A DNA stretch of 64,000 nucleotides from Acidipila sp. (GTDB lineage: Bacteria > Acidobacteriota > Terriglobia > Acidiferrales > UBA7541). The notes under the pieces were generated by a model. The model saw only the letters and a program-made list of their open reading frames with translations, did no database searches and was not told the origin of the DNA. Below are positions 43,789 through 56,656 of the stretch, one piece after another. The stretch is taken from contig JAAFGT010000011.1 of NCBI GenBank assembly GCA_010365215.1, forward strand, positions 1-64,000, in the 5' to 3' direction. Made by a program: the position numbers and the translations under genes. Numbering within the stretch: position 1 is the first letter of the stretch; each line of letters opens with the position of its first letter.

Positions 43789-44541
43789 ATGCGTGGACTC
43801 AGCGGCAAGCGGATACTGATTACCGGCGGCGCCAGCGGAATCGGCGCGGCCACGGCTGCGCGTTTCCTGGAAGAGGGAGCGCGCGTGGCCATTTTAGACC
43901 GCGACTCCGCCGCGCGCGACCGCATCGCTCTCGAGCTTCCTGCAATTTCCGTGCTTCTCGCCGCCGACGTCTCCGATCTGGCCTCCGTGCGCACCGCGTT
44001 TGCGGAAGCCGTCCACAGAATGGGTGGCGTCGATGTGCTCATCAACAACGCGGGCATCAGCATCCGCCACGCTTTTCTCGATATCACGCCGGAAGAATGG
44101 CACAAGGTGATGGCGGTAAATCTGACGGGAGTGTTCTATGTGGCGCAGACCGCCGCAGCCCACATGATGCAACGCGGCAGCGGAGTGATTCTCAACACCG
44201 CTTCCACCAACGGGGTGATGGGCTATCCTTTCTATGCCGATTACAACGCCACCAAGGCGGGCGTGATCGAGCTGACCCGCTCCATGGCGCTCGAGCTTGC
44301 TCCCAAAGTTCGCGTGAACGCCGTGGCCCCGGGTTACGTGCTTACTCCCATGCAGCGCGCCGAATATACCGACGCGATGCTGGAGGAAGTAAACGGCAAG
44401 ATTCCGTTGCGACGCCACGCCAAGCCCGAGGAAATCGCCGCACTGTTCTGCTTCCTGGCGTCGGACGACGCGGCATTCATATCCGGCCACGTCTACACCA
44501 TCGACGGCGCTGAAACTGCCGGAGGCCTGGCCAGCCGGTGA
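43789..44541 (+). CDS. SDR-family NAD(P)-dependent oxidoreductase
   Basis: The 250-residue classical short-chain dehydrogenase has the cofactor motif TGGASGIG (12-19), NNAG (about 86-89) and the catalytic set Ser139, Tyr152 and Lys156 (YNATK). DRDSAAR after the second strand suggests NAD rather than NADP preference (Asp). It ends with SDDAAFISGHVYTIDGAETAGG, as in FabG and sugar/alcohol dehydrogenases. The substrate cannot be told. AGGGGGA upstream supports the start. It is convergent with the next gene. Confidence 0.92.
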   Translation: MRGLSGKRILITGGASGIGAATAARFLEEGARVAILDRDSAARDRIALELPAISVLLAADVSDLASVRTAFAEAVHRMGGVDVLINNAGISIRHAFLDITPEEWHKVMAVNLTGVFYVAQTAAAHMMQRGSGVILNTASTNGVMGYPFYADYNATKAGVIELTRSMALELAPKVRVNAVAPGYVLTPMQRAEYTDAMLEEVNGKIPLRRHAKPEEIAALFCFLASDDAAFISGHVYTIDGAETAGGLASR

Positions 44542-44561
44542 GCTCATCGAGGCTTTTAATG

Positions 44562-46448
44562 CTATCGAGCGAGCGGTATTTTCCCGTCTGACCGGCAATA
44601 CCCACGGATGAAGAATGTCGGATCGCCGATGACCAGGCTCGCGTCGAGTTTCGATGTCGCGCCCGGCCCGAAGACGCTGCACACCTTATAGTTCTGGTCG
44701 ATCCACGCCATAAGGCGTTGATCATAGTCCACGCCGAAAGCCTTCTGTCCAAACTCCTGCGTCGAACGGTTGGTCACAAATATCAGGGGCACGCGTTGGT
44801 CGCGGAGCTGCGCGATCGCGTGCTCCTCATCTTCCACGGTTAGCATCCCGGGAAGAAAGATCTCGTCGCGCAGCGGATTTCTCCGGTCGGAAAGAAAATC
44901 GAGCGATGATCCCTCGGGGAGCACGGCCACCGCATCCCCGCGAGCTGTGTTCGCCTCAATAAAATGCAGCGCCTGGTCGAATCCCATGCCCAGGTCTGGA
45001 ACGGTCAGCCAGGTGCCGCGCGGCGTGCTCATGGCATAGGTGAACTTTTTTTGATAGCGCGTGGAAACAGTGACCGCGGTCACGAGCACGCTCAAGATAA
45101 GAACGGCCGAAACAACCCGTCGAGACACGGCTCGCGTCCCGGGCGAGGAGAACAGCAGCGGAAACAGAACCACCCAGATGTAAATGAAAAGGACCATCGG
45201 CACCGGCAGCAGCAAGGAACTGAGCGCGCCGCCCGTGGAGACGCGAAACAGGATTCGTCCCAGGCTCCCAAACCCGAAGACTCCCAGTAGCACGAACACC
45301 GTAGCTTGCTCGCGCGCCGACTGCGGATTCATGCGCGCATTGCGCCAGTAACACGCGAGCCCGGCAGCGATCAGCGCCAGCACCAGTATCGGCAGCGGTA
45401 GAAGCGGACCGAGGTCGGAGAGTCCCAGGCTGGTTAGCGCGATCACCGCCAGAGCAACACCCAACAGCACCATTGGCCGGGCGACGATTTCTTCGGATCG
45501 GTCGTTGCTGTTTCGCCTCGCCCATAAAATACTGACGGAAGCGAGCAGTCCGGCAAAGCCGATCAAGCGAATCAGCGAAGCAATCATTAACCACAGCGAG
45601 CGCCAGGGCTGGTCCAGGCCGAAACGCACTTTGTTAAAATGGATAAGCTGCCAGGGCGTGTGCACAAAAAAGAGGTAACTGTCGTAGACCAGCGTGTGCC
45701 ACCCCACCCGCAATGCAAACCATTCCAGGACCAACGCTTGCAGTCCCAGAGCTGGCGCAAGAAATAGCGCCAGCCGCGCGGCGATGCGGCCCCCGCGCGG
45801 GTAGCCTTCGAGCGCCGCGGACGCGATGCCCGTGCCCACCGCGGCGATGCCCATCTCGGTTTTTGCCAGGCCCGCCAGCGCCGCCGCTACTCCCGCAGCC
45901 AGCAACCACGGAAAACTTTTCTTGCGCGCAAATTGAATCAACAGCGCCAGGGTAGCCAACCCGAATACGCAACCATCCAGGCCGGAGTAGGCGTAAGGAA
46001 GAATGTAATTCCCCTGCGCCTTCAACGCGCACACCCAGGTTATCGCCAGGCAAGCGAGAGTGGCGGGAAAGCGTCCCGCGATCTGTCGCGCGATCCAATA
46101 CACCACCGCTAGAATAAGAATCGTGGTGGCAATGCCCCGCGCCCACAGCACCCCCAGCGACGGGTGAAAGATTCCGTAGAGCGCGGCGTTCGCGTAGGGC
46201 GAAAGCGGGCCATAGATATAGCGCACGTCGGAATAGAGCATCTCTCCGCGCAAAAGGCGCAGAGGGACATTCATTTCGCGCCCGCTATCGATCAGCGGAA
46301 TTCCCCAGCGCTGCCAGGAAGCTGCCAGTCCCGCCGCCAGCGAGGCCAGTATCAGCAGCCAGCATCGTGCATCCCGCCTGTCGATGGCATCCGCTGGCGG
46401 GCTCGAAAGCATGTCGAACAACTCATGCCATTTTGGTGCCGCTTCCAT
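44562..46448 (-). CDS. Multi-spanning membrane glycosyltransferase-like protein (PMT/ArnT type)
   Basis: The 628-residue protein has about 11-12 hydrophobic segments. Early in the chain, after the first helix, is a luminal/periplasmic loop of the GT-C kind (WGIPLIDSGREMNVPLRLLRGEMLYSDVRYIYGPLSPYANAALY), with acidic residues and a GPL-P pattern. The C-terminal soluble part (about 470-628) resembles the periplasmic domain of dolichyl/undecaprenyl-phosphate-sugar transferases. GT-C enzymes move a sugar from a lipid carrier to lipid A, protein or polysaccharide. Acceptor and donor are unknown. The ATG at 46448 was chosen over one 59 codons upstream that would read through a 12-bp tandem repeat. 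Confidence 0.78.
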   Translation of the reverse strand: MEAAPKWHELFDMLSSPPADAIDRRDARCWLLILASLAAGLAASWQRWGIPLIDSGREMNVPLRLLRGEMLYSDVRYIYGPLSPYANAALYGIFHPSLGVLWARGIATTILILAVVYWIARQIAGRFPATLACLAITWVCALKAQGNYILPYAYSGLDGCVFGLATLALLIQFARKKSFPWLLAAGVAAALAGLAKTEMGIAAVGTGIASAALEGYPRGGRIAARLALFLAPALGLQALVLEWFALRVGWHTLVYDSYLFFVHTPWQLIHFNKVRFGLDQPWRSLWLMIASLIRLIGFAGLLASVSILWARRNSNDRSEEIVARPMVLLGVALAVIALTSLGLSDLGPLLPLPILVLALIAAGLACYWRNARMNPQSAREQATVFVLLGVFGFGSLGRILFRVSTGGALSSLLLPVPMVLFIYIWVVLFPLLFSSPGTRAVSRRVVSAVLILSVLVTAVTVSTRYQKKFTYAMSTPRGTWLTVPDLGMGFDQALHFIEANTARGDAVAVLPEGSSLDFLSDRRNPLRDEIFLPGMLTVEDEEHAIAQLRDQRVPLIFVTNRSTQEFGQKAFGVDYDQRLMAWIDQNYKVCSVFGPGATSKLDASLVIGDPTFFIRGYCRSDGKIPLAR

Positions 46449-46819
46449 CACCGGTGGCCCCGCATTCGTGCGAGGCCGGCAAAAACACCGCGTCTGCCGC
46501 GAACGGCGCCCGGCGCAGTGCACGGCGCAGTGCACGGAATGGCCGGCTGAATCTCCGGAGAATCGCGCAAATGGGAATCGGCCGTCAAAGTGACCCGATG
46601 TTAGGCGAAACGCGGCGGAATTCAAGGCGCAAAAGCTTGCCGGCCAATAGCATGGCCAGAGTCAGAAATGCGCCGCTGGCTCGGAAAGACGCTCGATGGC
46701 TTTATGATTAAAACTTAATGCGGAATCTACATCGTATACGAGTACGATTTGCAGTCAGCCGGCTTTTGCCGGCGGTCATCGCATTTCTATTTAACTCCGC
46801 AACTTTCGTGGAGGAGTGC
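46449..46819. other. Divergent non-coding region with short repeats
   Basis: This 371-bp stretch separates the leftward glycosyltransferase-like gene from the rightward YncE-like gene. It holds a two-copy 12-bp tandem repeat CGGCGCAGTGCA (46511-46534) and a small hairpin, GCCGGC-TTTT-GCCGGC (46758-46773), about 46 bp before the YncE-like start. No further gene is supported. Confidence 0.55.
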
Positions 46820-47860
46820 ATGAAGCGTTTTAATTTAGTCGCGCTGATTCTCGGTTGCGTTCTCTGCGGCGGCTTGGCCCTCGCCGGCCCGCAGGGCGGA
46901 TATCACCTGCTTAAGAAATATGAATTGGGCGGCGCCCCGGGTGTTAAAGATTACTGGGACTATCTGACGATCGACGCCTCCACGCGACGCTTGTACATCT
47001 CGCACGGCGTGGAAGTGAAGATTTTCGATCTGGATGGCGGCCAGGTTGCCGGCAACATTCCCGGTTTAAAAAGGGTGCATGGCATAGCCCTGGTTCCTGA
47101 GCTTGGCAAAGGTTTCATCAGTGACGGTGGCGCGGACGAAGTTGTCGCTTTCGATTTGAAGACGCTGGCGGTAACTGCCCATATCAAGACCGGAAAGAAT
47201 CCGGACTGCATTATTTACGACTCCGCCTCAAAGCATATATTCACCATGAACGGCAAGAGCAACGACGCGTCGGTGATCGATCCGGCAAGCGGAAAAGTTC
47301 TGGCCACGATTCCCATGGGCGGGCGCCCGGAATATGCCGTGGCCGATGGCCAGGGATTGATCTACGACAACATCGAAGATAAGAACGAAGTGGTGGTCCT
47401 GGATGCAAAGGCCATGACCGTCAAATTCAGGTGGCCCATCGCGCCGGCCGAAGAAGCCACCGCCATCGACCTCGACGCGCAGCACGGCCGCCTGTTCATC
47501 GGCGGGCGCAATAAGGTTCTGGCCATCATGAATACGGAAAATGGCAAGATCATTCAGAACTTCCCGATCGGCGCCGGCGTGGATACCAATATTTATGAAG
47601 CGGAGTCCGGCCTGCTGTTCGTGGCCACGCGCGAGGGCACTTTGCACATCTTCCACGAAGATACCCCCGACAAATTCAGCCTGGTGGAAACCGTGCAGAC
47701 TCAATTCGGCGCGCGCAATATGGCCCTCGACCCCAAAACGCATCATTTATATATCGACACCGCCGACTTCGGTCCAGCGCCTGAGCCCACCGCGGAGCAG
47801 CCGCACCCGCAACCCGTCCCTATTGCCGGAACGTTCCGGCTGCTGGTCTATGCGCGCTGA
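46820..47860 (+). CDS. Exported YncE-like beta-propeller protein
   Basis: The 346-residue protein has a signal peptide (MKRFNLVALILGCVLCGGLALAG). A seven-bladed-type propeller follows, with repeats such as LYISHGVEVKIFDLDGGQVAGNIPG, DEVVAFDLKTLAVTAHIKTGKNPD and SVIDPASGKVLATIPMGGRPEYAV. YncE/NHL-type propellers are periplasmic binding platforms, and no enzyme motif is seen. GAGGAG just before the ATG decides the start. It is followed after 58 bp by a cytochrome-like protein with its own propeller, so the two probably work in one periplasmic assembly. Confidence 0.87.
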   Translation: MKRFNLVALILGCVLCGGLALAGPQGGYHLLKKYELGGAPGVKDYWDYLTIDASTRRLYISHGVEVKIFDLDGGQVAGNIPGLKRVHGIALVPELGKGFISDGGADEVVAFDLKTLAVTAHIKTGKNPDCIIYDSASKHIFTMNGKSNDASVIDPASGKVLATIPMGGRPEYAVADGQGLIYDNIEDKNEVVVLDAKAMTVKFRWPIAPAEEATAIDLDAQHGRLFIGGRNKVLAIMNTENGKIIQNFPIGAGVDTNIYEAESGLLFVATREGTLHIFHEDTPDKFSLVETVQTQFGARNMALDPKTHHLYIDTADFGPAPEPTAEQPHPQPVPIAGTFRLLVYAR

Positions 47861-47918
47861 ACGCCGAACGTTCCTGAAGATGCCCCGGGGCGTCCGGAGC
47901 GCAAAAGGATTCGCCAAA

Positions 47919-49805
47919 ATGCTGAAGAATTATAAAATCATGCGATCGCTGCTCCTGACGGGCGCTGCCGTCGCCTTCATCGCCGGCAACCTTGCCGCGC
48001 AGCTTCCCCCGGCCCTCGACTATCAGACGTACCGCGACCGCATTGAGCCGATCTTCCTGAAGCAGAGGCCGCAGGGTGTGCGCTGCTATGACTGCCATTC
48101 GGTCCTGGTTACGCGCATGCGGCTGCAACCGTTCTCTCCGGGCAGCTCTTCGTGGAGCGACGAACAGTCCCGCAGAAACTTTGCAGTGGTCTCCGCTCTG
48201 GTCACGCCTCAGGATCCGCTGAAAAGTCCGTTGCTGCTTCATCCGCTCGCGCGCGAGGCCGGAGGCGACCCGATTCATACCGGAGGAAAATTCTGGAGTT
48301 CGCGGAGTGATCCGGAATGGAAAATGATCGCCGCTTGGGTTGCTCATCGTTCTTCCCCAGCCGCAGCCCCAACCGTTGCAAACGCAACCGTTGCAGCCCC
48401 GCCCTCGGCCGCTCCTGCAGCGGTCCCGGCAGTTCTGGCTCATTCCATGGCCGGGGCCACCCTGGATTTCCAGTTTTATAGGACCAATGTCGAGCCTGTC
48501 TTTTTGAAGCAGCGGCCCGGTCATGCGCGCTGTTATGCCTGTCATACGGAACCCCGGCGAGCGTTTCATCTCGAGAAGCTGCTCCCGGGAAGCGCCGGTT
48601 GGACGGAAGCGCAATCCCGGCTCAACTTTCAGAACGTTTTGCAGCACGTCGCACCAGGCGATCCGGAGTCCAGCAGAATCTTGATGCATCCGCTTGCTCC
48701 CGAAGCGGGCGGCGACGCCTTTCATTCCGGCGGCCGCCAATTTCGCACGCCAGACGATCCCGACTGGCTCACGCTGGCGGAATGGGTGCGCCGCGTGCAG
48801 TATCCCGCCACCGCCACCGGGCCTTCGACAGGTGCGCTGATCTACGTCACCAACAGCGCCGGTGACACCGTTGATGTGATTGATCCCGCGACCAACAGCG
48901 TTGTTCAGGTGATCCGAGGTGTGGAGACTCCCCACGGCGTTAATTTTTCCTCCGATGGGTCGCGCGTGTACATCAGTAATGAGGCAGAAAATGCTTTGGA
49001 CGTGGTGGACCGCAAGAGCGGAGCCATCTTGAATAAAATACCGCTCAGCGGCCGCCCCAACAATCTCGCCGTTACCAAAGACGGCCGGGTGCTGGTGGGC
49101 ATCTGGGCCACTCCGGGCGCGGTGGACATTGTGGACACGGTTTCGCTTAAGCGCGTGCGAAGCATTCCGCTGAACTCGAGCGTGCACAACGTCTACGTTA
49201 CGCCCGACGGCAAATATGCGGCGAGCGGCTCGATTGAAGGACAAGTTTTGACGATAATCGATCTGCAGAGCGAAAAAGTGATCGGTGAAATTAAGTTCGA
49301 TAGCGGCGTTCGTCCCATGACCTTCGAGACCAATGCCGACGGTTCCACCAGCCGGATTTTCGTGCAACTGTCCGGTTTCAACGGGTTCGCCGTCGTTGAT
49401 TTCGCCAGGCGAGAGGAAGTGGCTCGGATTAAATTGCCGGATCAGCCCGGCGGGTTTGGGATCGCCGAAGGAAGATTGGGTACACCCTCGCACGGAATCG
49501 GCGTTGCCCCGGACGGAAAATCGCTGTGGGTCAACAGCACCGCGGCCAACGCTGTGTTTGCCTATTCGCTGCCCGGTCTAACGCTGATCGGCCATGTGGA
49601 TTTGCCGCTGGTGCACCCGTTGGGGCGAACGCCCACGGGTGCGGTGCCCGAGTGGATCACCTTCACGCCCGACAGTCGCCGGCTTTACATTTCGGACTCC
49701 GCGGCACGCGCCGTGTCGGTGATCGACGTAAAAACTCTCACGCAGATAGCCGTAGTCCCCGTGGGAGAAGTGCCCAAGCGCAACAACACTCTGGTTGTGC
49801 ACTAG
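47919..49805 (+). CDS. Duplicated CxxCH haem-module protein fused to YncE-like propeller
   Basis: The 628-residue protein has a signal peptide (about 8-28). Two clearly related modules of about 115 residues follow: CYDCH at 56-60 and CYACH at 205-209. Both have a preceding EP(I/V)FLKQRP, and LLHPLAREAGGD / LMHPLAPEAGGD with GG further on. They are joined by an Ala/Pro/Val-rich linker (about 150-185). A YncE-type propeller (about 300-628) completes the protein: IYVTNSAGDTVDVIDPATNSVVQVI and VYISNEAENALDVVDRKSGAILNKI. CxxCH suggests covalent c-haem in the periplasm. ATG 47919 has AAGGA 9 nt upstream; the ATG at 47940 is possible. The role is unknown. Confidence 0.85.
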   Translation: MLKNYKIMRSLLLTGAAVAFIAGNLAAQLPPALDYQTYRDRIEPIFLKQRPQGVRCYDCHSVLVTRMRLQPFSPGSSSWSDEQSRRNFAVVSALVTPQDPLKSPLLLHPLAREAGGDPIHTGGKFWSSRSDPEWKMIAAWVAHRSSPAAAPTVANATVAAPPSAAPAAVPAVLAHSMAGATLDFQFYRTNVEPVFLKQRPGHARCYACHTEPRRAFHLEKLLPGSAGWTEAQSRLNFQNVLQHVAPGDPESSRILMHPLAPEAGGDAFHSGGRQFRTPDDPDWLTLAEWVRRVQYPATATGPSTGALIYVTNSAGDTVDVIDPATNSVVQVIRGVETPHGVNFSSDGSRVYISNEAENALDVVDRKSGAILNKIPLSGRPNNLAVTKDGRVLVGIWATPGAVDIVDTVSLKRVRSIPLNSSVHNVYVTPDGKYAASGSIEGQVLTIIDLQSEKVIGEIKFDSGVRPMTFETNADGSTSRIFVQLSGFNGFAVVDFARREEVARIKLPDQPGGFGIAEGRLGTPSHGIGVAPDGKSLWVNSTAANAVFAYSLPGLTLIGHVDLPLVHPLGRTPTGAVPEWITFTPDSRRLYISDSAARAVSVIDVKTLTQIAVVPVGEVPKRNNTLVVH

Positions 49806-49937
49806 TGTTGCGCTCAATCCGCGAGCGTGGCCTGACGCATTCCGGTCTGCGTATTCGCGTTTTTGCATTTGGCGTATAAATCGACGACAATAGAAGTGTC
49901 CCGGTCGTACTGCTTTCTTCGTATTCCCAGGCATCTC

Positions 49938-54326
<4,389 letters not shown>

Positions 54327-54399
54327 TTTCGCCGTGCCAGTCTGCTTGACCCGGTGGAAGCACATCGCAAAGACTAGGCCCGGTGCGCAACACGCTCGG

Positions 54400-54408
54400 T
54401 GCTATAAT
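54400..54408 (+). promoter_or_regulatory. Consensus extended -10 promoter giving a leaderless mRNA
   Basis: TG-C-TATAAT at 54400-54408 is a perfect extended -10 element. The expected start, about 7 nt downstream, coincides with the GTG start codon at 54415. Confidence 0.55.
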
Positions 54409-54414
54409 TTGCCT

Positions 54415-54735
54415 GTGCGATCCCGTGCATTACACCTGATTGCCGCGCTGGTTCTGTTTACCTGCCTGGTGTGTCCGCTCGTTGAAATGTTCGACGATTG
54501 GGATCACACCCTGCAGACCGGAAACGATACCGAGTACACTTTCGTGGTTCTTGGATTGTGTATCGGAGCCTCCTTTACGTTGGTGCGCGCCGCGCTCGGG
54601 CTTATTGCCGGCTCGCGGTCGGAGAGAGTCGGCACCGCCCACGGCTTTCTTGAAGCTTGTTCGGTGAGTTCGCTCGGCTCGATCATCAACGCTTCACTTA
54701 CCGCAAGTCCTCCTCTGACCGCTCTGCGAATTTAG
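54415..54735 (+). CDS. Small hypothetical membrane protein
   Basis: The 106-residue protein has two hydrophobic segments (about 4-22, ALHLIAALVLFTCLVCPLV, and 42-62, FVVLGLCIGASFTLVRAALGLIAG) separated by an acidic loop (EMFDDWDHTLQTGNDTEY). I recognise no family. No Shine-Dalgarno is present, and a consensus extended -10 places the transcript start at the GTG itself. It lies between Lhr and an ABC export operon, 195 bp before the latter. Confidence 0.65.
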   Translation: MRSRALHLIAALVLFTCLVCPLVEMFDDWDHTLQTGNDTEYTFVVLGLCIGASFTLVRAALGLIAGSRSERVGTAHGFLEACSVSSLGSIINASLTASPPLTALRI

Positions 54736-54929
54736 CACCCCGCCCAAATCTGACTGTTCGGATTTCCCTTTTCGTTTTTGTGATTTTAATTGCCAGCGCC
54801 AATGCGTTCTAGGTCTATCTGGTTGACCATGCGCACGCCGTAATTAGGCAGGCCCGGCCACTCTGGCGGCATGCGCTATTTTGCTTTGTTCAAATCCATT
54901 CGCTTTTCCGAAAGTGTCGAGGACCAAAA

Positions 54930-55670
54930 ATGGAATCCACCCACAACGCGGCGGCACCGGAAGAACAGTTCGCCGTCCAGTGCCGCGGAGTGACCAAATC
55001 CTACGGAACAGGCGATGCCCGGGTATTGGCGCTTCGGGGCATCGATTTGGACGTGCGCCCTGGCGAGCTGCTCATGCTGGTCGGCCCATCGGGATGCGGC
55101 AAGACCACCTTAATCTCCGTCATCACCGCCATCCTCAGCCAGGATTCCGGTAATTGTGAAGTGCTCGGCCGGGACTTGCAGGCCATGAATAAAAAAGAGC
55201 GTACGCGATTTCGCGGCAGTTCGATCGGCTTCGTGTTTCAGTTCTTTAACCTGCTGCCGGCGCTGAACGCCCTGGAAAATGTCTCCGTACCGCTGCTGAT
55301 CAATGGCCAATCCCGCGGGAGCGCGGAAACTCGTGCCCGCGAAGTTCTGGCGGAAGTAGACCTGGGTACTCGCCTGCGCTCGCTGCCGGCGCAGCTCAGC
55401 GGCGGCCAGCAGCAGCGCGTCGCCATCTCGCGCGCGCTGGTGCACGACCCCAAGCTGATCGTATGCGACGAGCCCACCAGCAACCTGGACCATGACACCG
55501 GACGCAGCGTAATGACCATTCTTCGCGGCATAGCCAAAAGCCCCGGCCGCGCGCTGATTGTAGTCACCCATGATCCGCGAATTTTTGAGTTTGCCGATCG
55601 CATCGCGCACATGGACGACGGCAAAATTATCGACGTAGTCGACGGCAAAAACAGGGAGCGCACGCAATGA
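54930..55670 (+). CDS. ABC transporter ATP-binding protein (MacB/LolD/DevA type)
   Basis: The 246-residue ATPase has Walker A GPSGCGKTT, the Q-loop FVFQFFNLLPALNALENVSVPL typical of the MacB/LolD/DevA class, the signature LSGGQQQRVAISRAL, Walker B LIVCDEPTSNLD and the H-loop VVTHD. It energises the FtsX-type permease encoded two genes on. GAGGA 8 nt upstream supports the start. Its stop overlaps the adaptor start (ATGA), so the operon is translationally coupled. Confidence 0.95.
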   Translation: MESTHNAAAPEEQFAVQCRGVTKSYGTGDARVLALRGIDLDVRPGELLMLVGPSGCGKTTLISVITAILSQDSGNCEVLGRDLQAMNKKERTRFRGSSIGFVFQFFNLLPALNALENVSVPLLINGQSRGSAETRAREVLAEVDLGTRLRSLPAQLSGGQQQRVAISRALVHDPKLIVCDEPTSNLDHDTGRSVMTILRGIAKSPGRALIVVTHDPRIFEFADRIAHMDDGKIIDVVDGKNRERTQ

Positions 55671-56656
55671 TTCGCAAATTTATCCTTCCCCTCCTGGCAA
55701 TTCTGGACGCCGGCATCGCCGTATTTATGGTCCTGCAGGGCAACCAGACCCGGCCCGTTGCCCAACCCGTGGTGCAATCAACCAAGGCTCCATTCGCGTC
55801 CTATATTTTCGGTTCCGGTATCGTCGAGGCCAAGACCGAGAACATCTCCATCGGCACTCCGGTTTCCGGAATCGTAACCGCGATTTACGTCCAGTGGGGC
55901 GACCAGGTGCGCACCGGCCAACCGTTATTCAAGGTGGACAGCGGCGACCTGCAAGCCCAAGTCCCCCCTGCGCTCACCAAGGTCCAGGAGAGCGAAGCCA
56001 ACCTCGCCAAAGTAAAAAACCGGCTGAAAGTCGGTGAGAGTTTGACTCCGGGAGTTTCCATCAGTGCCGAGGATCTGAACAACCGGCGTTTCGATGTGTC
56101 GATTCAGGAAGCCGCCCTGGCCTCTGCTCAGGCGCAGGTCCAGCAGATTAAAACCGAGATCGAGCGGCGGACTGTCCGCGCGCCCTTGGACGGGCGCATC
56201 CTGCAGATGAAAACGCGGCTGGGCGAATACGCGCAGACCGGTTCACAAGGCACGCCCCTGATGCTCCTCGGCGACGACTCCAGCCTGCACGTGCGCGTCG
56301 ACATTGACGAGAACGACGCCTGGAGATTTCAACGCTGCGCGCAGGCCATGGTCTTCGTGCGCGGCAATCCCAACCTGAAAGCTGCGGTGCGCTACGAGCG
56401 CACCGATCCGGATGTTGTGCCGAAAGTCTCGCTGACCGGTGATAGCACACAACGCACCGATACACGCGTGCTGCAAGTTATCTACAGCTTTGATCGCGCC
56501 GCTCTGCCTGTCTATATCGGCCAGCAGATGGATGTGTTCATCGAAGCGCCGCCGGTGGGGGCAACAAAAACGCAATCGGAACCTTCGTCAGCGCCGTGCA
56601 GTGATGACGCCACTAAGCATGCCGGCGGCCGCGCTGCCCAGCGGAGAAAAAACTAA
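55667..56656 (+). CDS. HlyD/DevB-type membrane-fusion adaptor
   Basis: The 329-residue protein has an N-terminal anchor helix (about 6-24, LPLLAILDAGIAVFMVLQG) and a split biotinyl-lipoyl domain (SGIVTAIYVQWGDQVRTGQPLFKVDSGDLQ, and RTVRAPLDGRILQM). Between these halves is a helical hairpin (about 100-165). A beta-barrel domain (SLHVRVDIDENDAWRF) follows. It would bridge the inner-membrane pump and the TolC-like channel. It overlaps the ATPase gene by 4 nt and abuts the permease gene with no gap. The C-terminal tail is polar. Confidence 0.92.
   Translation: MIRKFILPLLAILDAGIAVFMVLQGNQTRPVAQPVVQSTKAPFASYIFGSGIVEAKTENISIGTPVSGIVTAIYVQWGDQVRTGQPLFKVDSGDLQAQVPPALTKVQESEANLAKVKNRLKVGESLTPGVSISAEDLNNRRFDVSIQEAALASAQAQVQQIKTEIERRTVRAPLDGRILQMKTRLGEYAQTGSQGTPLMLLGDDSSLHVRVDIDENDAWRFQRCAQAMVFVRGNPNLKAAVRYERTDPDVVPKVSLTGDSTQRTDTRVLQVIYSFDRAALPVYIGQQMDVFIEAPPVGATKTQSEPSSAPCSDDATKHAGGRAAQRRKN

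Noticed and set aside
46449-46625. N-terminal extension of the glycosyltransferase-like protein by 59 residues
   Set aside because: The extension is polar, His/Cys/Arg-rich, reads through a 12-bp tandem repeat and precedes a natural start at 46448.
47820-49493. A 557-codon open frame antisense to the haem-module/propeller gene
   Set aside because: Its product is rich in His, Arg, Gln and Gly with no domain or signal. It mirrors a well-supported gene, so it is a high-GC shadow.
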